From Nocardioides caldifontis (GTDB lineage Bacteria > Actinomycetota > Actinomycetes > Propionibacteriales > Nocardioidaceae): a stretch of DNA of 64,000 nt. This document shows, in pieces, positions 16,401 through 23,593 of the stretch; position 1 is the stretch's first letter, and each line of letters opens with the position of its first letter. The stretch covers positions 83,785 through 147,784 of the forward strand of contig NZ_VHIB01000013.1 in the NCBI RefSeq assembly GCF_008087345.1, read 5' to 3'. The notes under the pieces are model-generated. The model was not told where the DNA came from. It searched no databases and worked only from the letters and a program-made list of their open reading frames with translations. Both the position numbers and the translations under genes were made by a program.

Positions 16401-17065
16401 TCGTCGAGGACGAACCCCGGATCGCGTCGTTCATGGCGAAGGGGCTGGCGGCCGACGGCCACACCACCTCGGTCGCCGAGGACGGGATCACCGGGCTCGA
16501 CCTCGCGCTCTCCGGGGAGTTCGACCTGGTGATCCTCGACATCGGGCTCCCCCGCCTCGACGGGTACGGCGTCCTCGACGGCCTCCGGAGCCAGGGCAGC
16601 CGGGTCCCCGTGGTCGTGCTGACCGCCCGCGACTCGGTGACCGACACCGTCCACGCCCTCGAGGGCGGCGCCGACGACTACATGCCGAAGCCGTTCCGCT
16701 TCGCCGAGCTCCTCGCCCGCGTGCGGCTGCGGCTCCGCCAGGCCAACGACTCCTCACCGGTCGCGGAGGACACCCTCGCGGCCGGTCCCGTGGAGCTCGA
16801 CCTGCGCCGCCGCACGGTCTCCCGCGACGGGCGCGAGATCGAGCTCTCCGCGCGCGAGTTCCAGATGCTCGAGCTCTTCATGCTCAACCCCGGCCAGGTG
16901 CTGTCGCGGGAGCAGCTGCTCTCGCACGTGTGGGGCTACGACTTCGACCCGGGCTCCAACGTGGTGGACGTCTACGTCGGCTACCTGCGCCGCAAGCTCG
17001 GGTCGGACGTCATCGTGACGGTCCGCGGGATGGGGTACCGCTTCGCGCTCGGCGGTCGCTCCTGA
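16385..17065 (+). CDS. OmpR-family response regulator
   Basis: 226 residues. Receiver domain with acidic pocket E-D-E and phosphoacceptor in L-V-I-L-D-I-G-L-P, conserved T and K (V-V-L-T-A-R, M-P-K-P-F). A winged-helix Trans_reg_C domain follows, ending G-M-G-Y-R-F. The GTG at 16385 has a perfect AAGGAGG site and overlaps the kinase gene by 16 nt. It is the best candidate to bind the paired operators at 14455 and 19234. It ends 3 nt from the convergent gene at 17069. Confidence 0.93.
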   Translation: MARILIVEDEPRIASFMAKGLAADGHTTSVAEDGITGLDLALSGEFDLVILDIGLPRLDGYGVLDGLRSQGSRVPVVVLTARDSVTDTVHALEGGADDYMPKPFRFAELLARVRLRLRQANDSSPVAEDTLAAGPVELDLRRRTVSRDGREIELSAREFQMLELFMLNPGQVLSREQLLSHVWGYDFDPGSNVVDVYVGYLRRKLGSDVIVTVRGMGYRFALGGRS

Positions 17066-17068
17066 CCG

Positions 17069-17710
17069 TCACTTGACGAGGAAGCTCCCCAGACATCCCG
17101 AGGACCCCGGCCCGATCGCGGAGGCCGCCGTGCCGCCGCTGTAGAACGTGATCAGCCCGACCCCGCCGCACCAGACCACCCGCGCGGTCCACCGGTTGAA
17201 CGCGTCGGACCGTCGTTGCCAGTAGTCGGACCTGAGGAGCTTCCTCGAGGCCTCGATGGCGGTGCAGTCGGCGACGCTCGACAGGTGGCTCGTGTTCGAC
17301 GCGCACGTGTCGCGAGCGGTGAAGAGCTGCCAGGCGACCTCCGGGTCGAACCGCCCCTGCCCGTCGGTCGGCATCGCCGGCTTCCCCGACGCGCTGGCGG
17401 ACCTGCGCTGCCGGGCCCACGAGGCCTCGGCCTTCCGCAGGTACATCCGCTTGAAGGACCGGCTGTACCTGAAGTCGCGCTCGAACCGCCCGTAGCGGCC
17501 GGCCTTGAACCCCTTGACGAAGCCGCGCGCGTCCGTCGGCCAGACGACCAGCTGCAGCTCGTCCTCGACCAGGGGCGCACTGTCGGCGTCCTCGCCGCTC
17601 GCCTGGGCGACCAGGAACAGCGCGAGGAGGGCGAGCACGAGGAGCAGCGAGAGCACGACGGGAAGCGCACCCTTCGTCGTCCTGAACCACTGCCGGGTCG
17701 GGAACCGCAC
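17069..17710 (-). CDS. membrane-anchored exported protein, unknown family
   Basis: 213 residues. A single N-terminal membrane helix (about residues 16-35, V-V-L-S-L-L-L-V-L-A-L-L-A-L-F) precedes an extracytoplasmic domain with five cysteines. A D-E-L-Q-L-V hexapeptide just after the helix recurs in the exported basic protein at 18749-19156, suggesting related topogenic or binding segments. The GTG at 17710 has GGAGG 6 nt upstream. It follows the Ser/Thr kinase on the same strand after 116 bp. No family recognised. Confidence 0.7.
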   Translation of the reverse strand: MRFPTRQWFRTTKGALPVVLSLLLVLALLALFLVAQASGEDADSAPLVEDELQLVVWPTDARGFVKGFKAGRYGRFERDFRYSRSFKRMYLRKAEASWARQRRSASASGKPAMPTDGQGRFDPEVAWQLFTARDTCASNTSHLSSVADCTAIEASRKLLRSDYWQRRSDAFNRWTARVVWCGGVGLITFYSGGTAASAIGPGSSGCLGSFLVK

Positions 17711-17826
17711 CGCAAGCCTCCGTGAGCGTCAGACCCGGACCGCGTGCCCGGGCGCCGGCGTCATCGTGGCCTGCGGCCACACGTCCCCGCACCCGCGTGG
17801 TCGGCCGCTGTGGAGAACCTGCGGGA

Positions 17827-18714
17827 TCAGCGGGCGGTGAGCGCGACCTTCCAGCCGCCCAGTGCGCCGCGGGGCTGCCGCTCGAGGATCGGCCCGAGCG
17901 CGTCGGCCACCTCCGCCGGCGTCGGGCGTTCCTCCGGCCGGGGCGAGAGCATGCTCCCGACCAGCTTGGCCACGTCGTCGGGCACGAACTCCGGCAGCAG
18001 CCGCGGCTCGTCGACGAGCTGCCGGAACCGCTCCTCCACGTCGTCGTGGTCGGGGTCCCCGTCGTCGAAGGCCGGGAACCCCGCAGCGGCCTCGAACAGG
18101 ACGGCTCCCAGCCCCCAGACGTCGGAGGCCGGTCCCGGGGAGCCGGTGCGCGGCGGGTCGGTCTGCTCCGGGGCCATGTAGGCGTCGGTGCCGATCGGGT
18201 ACCGGAGCGCCGCCGCATCCTCGACCGTACGGGCGACGCTGAGGTCGATGAGCTTCGCGGGCGCACCGACGATGATGTTGCTGGGCTTCACGTCCAGGTG
18301 CACGAACCCCTGCCGGTGCAGGTAGTGCAGGGCCGCGGCCACCTCGAGCCCCAGCGCGAGGTACTGCGCGGGCTCGAGCGGCCCGTACTTGCGGACCAGG
18401 GTCGACAGCCGCGGCCCGTCGAGCTGCTCGAGGACGACGTGCGGCCGCTCGCCTCCGGTCTCCGCGCGCAGCGACCGGACCAGGGCTGGGTGGTTGGTCC
18501 GGTCGAGTGCCTCGACCTCGCGGCGCAGCCCGCGCAGCGTCCCCTCGTCGGAGACCTGCGCGGGCCGCACCACCTTGACCACCACGGGCGAGTAGGTCAC
18601 CTCGTCGAAGGCGAGGTAGGCCTCGTAGGCGTTGCCCCCGCCGAGCAGCCGCATCGCGGTCAGGTCGTCGGTGAGGGGGTCCCCCGCCTGGAACCCCCAG
18701 CTGTCGCGCGTCAT
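17827..18714 (-). CDS. Ser/Thr protein kinase with atypical catalytic motifs
   Basis: 295 residues, a soluble kinase domain without membrane anchor or PASTA repeats. Glycine-rich loop L-L-G-G-G-N-A-Y-E-A-Y, VVVKVV lysine and C-helix glutamate in L-R-R-E-V-E-A-L are present. The catalytic loop is H-L-D-V-K-P-S-N instead of HRD and the magnesium motif is D-L-S instead of DFG; APE is A-P-E-Q. The catalytic Asp, Lys and Asn are kept, so activity is plausible without the usual HRD arginine. ATG at 18714 with GAGGAG upstream. It lies 34 nt downstream of the exported basic protein gene, probably one operon. Confidence 0.85.
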   Translation of the reverse strand: MTRDSWGFQAGDPLTDDLTAMRLLGGGNAYEAYLAFDEVTYSPVVVKVVRPAQVSDEGTLRGLRREVEALDRTNHPALVRSLRAETGGERPHVVLEQLDGPRLSTLVRKYGPLEPAQYLALGLEVAAALHYLHRQGFVHLDVKPSNIIVGAPAKLIDLSVARTVEDAAALRYPIGTDAYMAPEQTDPPRTGSPGPASDVWGLGAVLFEAAAGFPAFDDGDPDHDDVEERFRQLVDEPRLLPEFVPDDVAKLVGSMLSPRPEERPTPAEVADALGPILERQPRGALGGWKVALTAR

Positions 18715-18748
18715 CCGTCGCTCCTCGGTGGTCGGTCGGTCGCGCCGG

Positions 18749-19156
18749 TCAGCGCCGGCCTCGGGTGTCGTTGCGGCTGCGGTCGTTGGTCTTGTTCGCC
18801 GAGAGGTCACGCTTCTTCTGGCCGCCGTCGCGGGTCCAGTCACGGGTCTTGTCGCCGCGGCTGCGGTCCCGGTCGCGGCTCACCTCGGTGACGTTGCTCC
18901 GGGTGTTGTCGCGGCTCGCCCGGCTACGGGTGGCTTTGCTCCGCGTGTTCTTGCTGCGGGTGTCGGCGACCAGCTGCAGCTCGTCGTCGTCGTCGAGCTC
19001 GTCGTCGTCGACGGTGACCAGCTCACCGGCCTGCTCGTTGCGCTTCAGGTAGACCTCGTCGGCCTTCGTGTCCGGCCCGGCCACGGCCGGCCAGGCGAGC
19101 ACACCGGCGCCCACGGCGCCGGCGAGTCCGACGATGCTTCCTCGGATGATCCTCAT
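18749..19156 (-). CDS. exported repetitive protein with acidic then basic segments
   Basis: 135 residues. The signal peptide spans about residues 1-26 (ending A-W-P-A-V-A-G). A strongly acidic stretch (D-D-D-E-L-D-D-D-D-E-L-Q-L-V) is followed by about 80 residues of Arg/Thr/Ser/Asn-rich sequence with T-R-S-K and S-R-D-R repeats, likely disordered. It could be a charged partner for the Asp-rich protein at 14519 (inference). ATG at 19156 with GAGGAGG upstream. The operator at 19234-19265 lies about 80 bp upstream. Confidence 0.7.
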   Translation of the reverse strand: MRIIRGSIVGLAGAVGAGVLAWPAVAGPDTKADEVYLKRNEQAGELVTVDDDELDDDDELQLVADTRSKNTRSKATRSRASRDNTRSNVTEVSRDRDRSRGDKTRDWTRDGGQKKRDLSANKTNDRSRNDTRGRR

Positions 19157-19233
19157 GGTGTCCTCCTCGGGCGCCCTGGGGGCCCTGTCGTTCTCGTTGA
19201 CGACAACCAGGTTGGGGCGGCTCGATGAGGCGA

Positions 19234-19265
19234 CCGTGAGCGACGGATGAGAGGGCTCTCACGGG
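19234..19265. promoter_or_regulatory. operator of the signalling locus, copy 2
   Basis: Read toward the gene at 19156 (minus strand), the sequence has GTGAGAG, two bases, CTCTCATCC, four bases, CTCACGG. Copy 1 reads ATGAGAG, two bases, CTCTCATCC, two bases, CTCTCACG. The inner TGAGAG-N2-CTCTCA core is identical apart from the two central bases. The two copies face each other around the whole locus. Confidence 0.6.
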
Positions 19266-19276
19266 ACGAGGAGGGG

Positions 19277-19348
19277 TGGGCGCAGCAGGGATCGAACCTG
19301 CGACCACTGGTTTGTAAGACCAGCGCTCTACCGCTGAGCTATACGCCC
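19277..19348 (-). tRNA. tRNA-Val (anticodon TAC)
   Basis: 72 nt on the minus strand. Acceptor stem GGGCGTA pairs with TGCGCCC, D-arm AGCTCAGCGGTAGAGC, anticodon stem CTGGT / ACCAG around loop CTTACAA, T-loop GGTTCGATCCC, discriminator A. The anticodon lies at 19314-19316. CCA is not encoded. Confidence 0.97.
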
Positions 19349-19393
19349 GGGGCGCCCGGAGGGGCGCACGACCGGACGAGGGTACAGGTCGGC

Positions 19394-20833
19394 TCAGCCG
19401 GCCTGCAGCCGCTCCCCGATCGCCCGCACCTCGTCGACGAGCGCCCGGACGTCGTCCTCGCGCGTCCGGTAGTTGGTGAAGCACGGCCGCAGGCACGCCT
19501 TGCCGTCCACCACCGCGTCGCTCACCCAGAAGCTGCCGTCCTCCTGGAGGGCGCGGACCAGCCGCCTGTTGTGCACGTCGACGTCGCCGGAGCGCGGCAG
19601 GTGGCGGAACGGCACGACGCTCAGCATCGGCTCGCTCAGCAGCTCGAGGTCGGGCGCTGTACGCACGAGGTCGGCGAGGAGCCGGGCCTCCTCGAGGTTG
19701 CGCTCGATGGCGACCCGGAAAGCGTCGGCGCCGTGCACCCGCAGTGCCAGCCACAGCTTCAGCGCCCGGAAGGGCCGGGAGTACTCCAGGGTGTTGTCGA
19801 CCGCGTGCGGCTCGGGCGCCTCGTCGTCGTGGAGCATGTACGCCGACTCGTGGGCGAACGCCGCCCCCAACGACGCGCCCTCGCGGACCAGCAGCCAGCT
19901 GCACGCCTTGGGGACGTACATCCACTTGTGGGCGTCGACCGAGACCGAGTCCGCCCGGGCCAGCCCCTCGAAGAGCGGCCCGGCGCTTTGGGTGGCGGCC
20001 GCGGGAGCGCCGTACGCACCGTCGACGTGCATCCACACGCCGTGCTCCGCGCAGACGTCGGCGATGGCGGCGAGCGGGTCCACCGCACCGGTCAGGGTGG
20101 TCCCGGCGGTGGCGACGACCGCGACCGGGGTGATCCCCTCGGCGCGGTCGGCGGTGAGGGCCTCGCGGAGCGCCTCGACGTCCATCCGGTGGGCGGCATC
20201 GACGGGGATGCGGCGCACGTTCGCAGCCCCGACACCGAGCACCTCGGCGGCGCGGGTCACCGAGGCGTGCGCCTCGGCCCCGACGTAGACCGCGGCCCGG
20301 TGGCCGCCCATCCCTTGCGCCCGGGCGCCCGGCAGCGCGCGCTCGCGGGCGGCGTTGAGCGCGGTGAGGTTCGAGACCATCCCGCCGCTCGTGCAGTAGC
20401 CGGCAGCGGCCGGGTAGCCGATGAACTCGCCGACCCAGCGGGCGGTCTGCGCCTCGACGAGGTCGGCGGCGTGCGCGGTCACCGCCATGTTCACGTCGTG
20501 GCAGGCGGCGAGCAGGTCGCCGAGGACCGCCACCTCCAGCCCCGAGGAGCCGATGAACGCGAAGTAGCGCGGCCGGCTCTGCGACAGGCTCTCATCGAGT
20601 ACCTTCTCGGCGAGCCCCAGGACCTCGATCGCGTCCGACGGCGCCCCCGGCAGCGGCTCACCGGTGAGCCGCTCGGTCTCGGGGCTGGTCGCGGGCTGTC
20701 CCGGTCTGGGGGCGTCGAAGGAGCGCCAGGCCCGGGTCACGATCGCGGCCGCATGCAGCAGCGCGCCCTCCCGGGATCCTGACGTCAGGGCCATCAGCCG
20801 CTCGGTGGAGCTCGTCATCGGTGCGCCGGTCAT
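19394..20833 (-). CDS. PLP-dependent group II amino acid decarboxylase
   Basis: 479 residues, aspartate aminotransferase fold I of the aromatic-L-amino-acid / glutamate decarboxylase group. The PLP lysine lies in S-V-D-A-H-K-W; G-Y-C-T-S-G-G-M-V-S-N and H-V-D-G-A-Y-G-A contribute cofactor contacts. It resembles aromatic amino acid decarboxylases, but the substrate cannot be fixed from sequence. Start codons at 20833 and 20818 are both possible, without a strong ribosome-binding site. It is divergent from an AsnC-type regulator, which likely controls it in response to its substrate. Confidence 0.88.
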   Translation of the reverse strand: MTGAPMTSSTERLMALTSGSREGALLHAAAIVTRAWRSFDAPRPGQPATSPETERLTGEPLPGAPSDAIEVLGLAEKVLDESLSQSRPRYFAFIGSSGLEVAVLGDLLAACHDVNMAVTAHAADLVEAQTARWVGEFIGYPAAAGYCTSGGMVSNLTALNAARERALPGARAQGMGGHRAAVYVGAEAHASVTRAAEVLGVGAANVRRIPVDAAHRMDVEALREALTADRAEGITPVAVVATAGTTLTGAVDPLAAIADVCAEHGVWMHVDGAYGAPAAATQSAGPLFEGLARADSVSVDAHKWMYVPKACSWLLVREGASLGAAFAHESAYMLHDDEAPEPHAVDNTLEYSRPFRALKLWLALRVHGADAFRVAIERNLEEARLLADLVRTAPDLELLSEPMLSVVPFRHLPRSGDVDVHNRRLVRALQEDGSFWVSDAVVDGKACLRPCFTNYRTREDDVRALVDEVRAIGERLQAG

Positions 20834-20876
20834 CCTGCAGGCATACCCATCGCGGGTCCGACGAGGCAAGATGCAC

Positions 20877-20889
20877 ACCACGAGGTGGT
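20877..20889. promoter_or_regulatory. palindrome in decarboxylase-asnC intergenic region
   Basis: ACCAC-GAG-GTGGT between the divergent starts at 20833 and 20956. The size and central spacer suit an Lrp/AsnC dimer site; the encoded regulator next door is the natural candidate. Confidence 0.35.
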
Positions 20890-20955
20890 CAGAACGGCCA
20901 TCTCGACCGGCACGAGCAGCGATAAACTGGTCGCTGCGACTAGCTAGGAGGGGCC

Positions 20956-21459
20956 GTGACCGACGGCGTGATCGATCGGCTCGACCTGGCGCTGCTCGAG
21001 GCACTGAAGGAGAACCCGCGGGCCGGGGCGCTCGAGCTCTCGCGGATCACCCGCGTGGCGCGCGCGACCGTCCAGGCCCGGCTCCGCCGGCTCGAGGAGG
21101 CCGTCGTCACCGGCTACGGCCCGGACATCGACCTCGAGGCGGCCGGCTTCCCGGTCTCCGCCTTCGTGACGCTGGAGATCGCTCAGGGTGCCCTCGACGA
21201 GCTCGCCGCCGACCTCGAGGCGCTGCCCGAGGTGCTGGAGGCGCACGTCACGACCGGCACCTACGACGTGCTGTGCAAGGTGGCGGCCGACTCCCATCAG
21301 CAGCTCCAGGAGACGCTGCTGCACCTCACCCGGCTGTCGGCGGTCCGTCGGTCGACCAGCGTGGTGATCCTGTCCGAGCTGGTGGCGCCCCGGGTGATGC
21401 CGCTGCTGCGGCGCTCGGCGCAGGGCCGCGCGGCCCGCGCGCCCGCGCACCGCAGCTGA
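20956..21459 (+). CDS. Lrp/AsnC family transcriptional regulator
   Basis: 167 residues. The N-terminal helix-turn-helix (L-D-L-A-L-L-E-A-L-K-E-N-P-R, then V-A-R-A-T-V-Q-A-R-L-R-R-L) is followed by the RAM/ASNC ligand-binding domain (V-L-E-A-H-V-T-T-G-T-Y-D-V-L-C-K-V). GTG at 20956 with AGGAGGGG 4-5 nt upstream. It probably senses an amino acid and controls the divergent decarboxylase. Confidence 0.92.
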   Translation: MTDGVIDRLDLALLEALKENPRAGALELSRITRVARATVQARLRRLEEAVVTGYGPDIDLEAAGFPVSAFVTLEIAQGALDELAADLEALPEVLEAHVTTGTYDVLCKVAADSHQQLQETLLHLTRLSAVRRSTSVVILSELVAPRVMPLLRRSAQGRAARAPAHRS

Positions 21460-21475
21460 GGCCGGGGGTCGCCGC

Positions 21476-22828
21476 TCAGCTGCCGGCGAGGGTGACCGTC
21501 GGCTCGCCCCGGGCGCGGTCCTCGCTGGCCAGCTGCGCAGCCGGCAGCACGATCGAGAAGGCGGCCCCGCCGCCGGGCGGCCGGGCGAAGCTGATCTCGC
21601 CGCCGTTGGCGACCACCAGGCTGCGGGCGATGAAGAGGCCGAGCCCGGTGCCCTTCGACTCACCTGCGCGGGCCTCGTCGGAGCGGGTGTACCGGTCGAA
21701 CAGGCGGCGCTCGAACGCCGGGGTCACCCCGGGTCCGCCGTCGCTGACCCGGACGACGACCTCGTCGCCGACCCGCCAGCTGCCGATGGAGTACGGCGCC
21801 TCGCCGTACTTCGCAGCGTTCGTGATCAGGTTCGTCATGACCTGGGAGAGGTGCCCGCGGTCGACCATCGCCGACGCCGCCCCCAGCCCGGTGAGGTCCA
21901 CGCCGGGGAGCGGCCGCTGGAGTGCCTCGAGGAGGTCGCGGACCTCCTGGTCCACCCGCACCGCGACCGCCCGGGGCTGGATCCCGTCGGCCGAGAGCGC
22001 CGAGACCGTCAAGGTGTCGTCGACCATCTGCTGGAGCTGGCGCCCGGACTGCTCGACGCGGCGCATGAACTCCAGCCGCTCGTCGTCGCTCAGGTGCGGC
22101 CAGGAATCGATCGCCATCTCGGCGAAGCCGTTGACCACCGCCAGCGGGGTGCGCAGGTCGTGGGAGAGCATCGCGACCAGGTCGGAGATCTCCTGGTTCG
22201 CCCGCGAGAGGGCGACGTTGGCCTCCTGCAGCTGCTCGTGCCGCGCCCGCTCGGCATCGAGCGCGTCCTCGGTGACCCTCCAGAAGACCAGGCAGGCGGC
22301 GCTCTCGGCGAGGACGAAGCCGCCGTGGACCAGGGCGAACAGCGCCGGGTTCGACTCCGCAGCGCTGTGGTTGAAGACCTTCTCCGGGGCCAGCAGGCCG
22401 GCGATCGCGTGATGGGCGAGCACGAACCCCGCCCCGATCAGGTAGGGGCGCCACGCCTGGTAGAGCGAGACGACGGCGATCATCACGAAGAAGTGGAAGT
22501 GCATCTCGATGAGGCCGTCGAAGAAGTGCACGAGGGCCGCCGAGCTCGCCACCAGCCCTGCCGTCGCCAGCGAGGAGCGGGTGCCGCGGCTGAACACCTC
22601 GAGGCAGGCTCCGAGCGCGAGGGCCGCGACCGGTGCGGTCTCCAGGAGGGAGTGCACGAACCCGTCGCCGCGGATGGTCCCGACCAGCGGCAGCGCCCCG
22701 ACGTGGAGCCACAGGAGGACGCAGATGCCACGGTGCCGCGCCGACCACACGTGCGCCGGCAGGGCGCCGCCACGGGGGAACGCGTCACGCACCCGCGAGC
22801 CGAGCTCACCGAGATGCCACCGGGACAC
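21476..22828 (-). CDS. sensor histidine kinase with His-rich membrane domain
   Basis: 450 residues. Six predicted membrane helices include the motif E-M-H-F-H-F-F-V-M-I-A-V-V-S-L-Y-Q-A-W, then L-A-H-H-A-I, then N-P-A-L-F-A-L-V-H-G-G and F-W-R-V-T-E-D-A. A short coiled coil leads to HisKA (M-L-S-H-D-L-R-T-P-L-A) and HATPase (N-A-A-K-Y, D-G-G-P-G-V, G-T-G-L-G-L). No response regulator is adjacent, so it is an orphan. The same membrane module occurs in the chemoreceptor at 9968-11284. GTG at 22828 with AAGGAG 6 nt upstream. Confidence 0.9.
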   Translation of the reverse strand: MSRWHLGELGSRVRDAFPRGGALPAHVWSARHRGICVLLWLHVGALPLVGTIRGDGFVHSLLETAPVAALALGACLEVFSRGTRSSLATAGLVASSAALVHFFDGLIEMHFHFFVMIAVVSLYQAWRPYLIGAGFVLAHHAIAGLLAPEKVFNHSAAESNPALFALVHGGFVLAESAACLVFWRVTEDALDAERARHEQLQEANVALSRANQEISDLVAMLSHDLRTPLAVVNGFAEMAIDSWPHLSDDERLEFMRRVEQSGRQLQQMVDDTLTVSALSADGIQPRAVAVRVDQEVRDLLEALQRPLPGVDLTGLGAASAMVDRGHLSQVMTNLITNAAKYGEAPYSIGSWRVGDEVVVRVSDGGPGVTPAFERRLFDRYTRSDEARAGESKGTGLGLFIARSLVVANGGEISFARPPGGGAAFSIVLPAAQLASEDRARGEPTVTLAGS

Positions 22829-23128
22829 GTGAGCTCCTTCCCCGTCCGGTCGGTCGTCGCCGCCTGCCCGTGGGGCTCACCGCGATGTGGACGAGGTCAC
22901 CCGGGCATTGCATCGACGGTAGCCCAGCGACTCGGGCCGGGGAGTGAAACGGCGAAGTCTGCACAGACCCGAAGAAACCGCTCCGAGGGCAGGGAAAAAT
23001 AGGGCGACCGCTGGCGTCTCGGGTCACCAGCGGCCGCTGAGACAGCATTCTGCACAACGAAGGCACCCGTTGTCAGTCGAACGGGCAGAATTGCTCAGAG
23101 GTTTTGCCTGGGGCTGCTGACCGGCGGG
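22829..23128. other. non-coding gap with one hairpin
   Basis: 300 bp without a supported gene between the kinase start and the peroxiredoxin stop. It holds a hairpin CCGCTGG (23008-23014) / CCAGCGG (23027-23033) with a 12-nt loop, about 95 bp beyond the peroxiredoxin stop, a possible terminator for that operon. The rest should contain the promoter of the histidine kinase; no clear hexamers were recognised. Confidence 0.45.
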
Positions 23129-23593
23129 TCAGGAGATCCGGTCGAGCACCTCGGCGTACTCCTTCAGGCTGCGTGCGTCGGGCATCGCGTTGTGGACCGA
23201 CCAGGCCACCGTGCCGGCCCGGTCGATGACGAACGTCGAGCGCAGCGCCGCTCCGGTCGCCTCGTTGAACACGCCGTACGCCGACGCCACCGCCCCGTGC
23301 GGCCAGAAGTCGGAGAGCAGCGGGAAGTGGATGTCGTGGGAGTCGGCGAACGCCCGCAGCGAGAACATCGGGTCGCAGGAGATCCCGAGGATCTCGACCT
23401 CGTGGCTGGCGAAGGTCGTCCACGCCTGCTGGAGCTCGGAGAGCTCACCGGTGCAGACGCTGGAGAACGCCGAGGGGTAGAAGACGAGCAGGACCTTGCG
23501 GCTCCCCCGCAGGTCGCTGAGGGCGACCTGCTGGCCGTGCTGGTCCCGGAGGGCGAAGTCCGGTGCGGCAGTGCCGTCCGGGAGTCCCGTCAC
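23129..23593 (-). CDS. AhpE-type peroxiredoxin
   Basis: 154 residues, the size of M. tuberculosis AhpE (Rv2238c). The peroxidatic cysteine is in F-Y-P-S-A-F-S-S-V-C-T-G-E (residue 47); a second cysteine lies in G-I-S-C-D-P. It reduces hydroperoxides and peroxynitrite using mycothiol or mycoredoxin in related species. The GTG overlaps the stop of the acyl-CoA synthetase gene (GTGA), so the two are co-translated. Confidence 0.9.
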   Translation of the reverse strand: MTGLPDGTAAPDFALRDQHGQQVALSDLRGSRKVLLVFYPSAFSSVCTGELSELQQAWTTFASHEVEILGISCDPMFSLRAFADSHDIHFPLLSDFWPHGAVASAYGVFNEATGAALRSTFVIDRAGTVAWSVHNAMPDARSLKEYAEVLDRIS

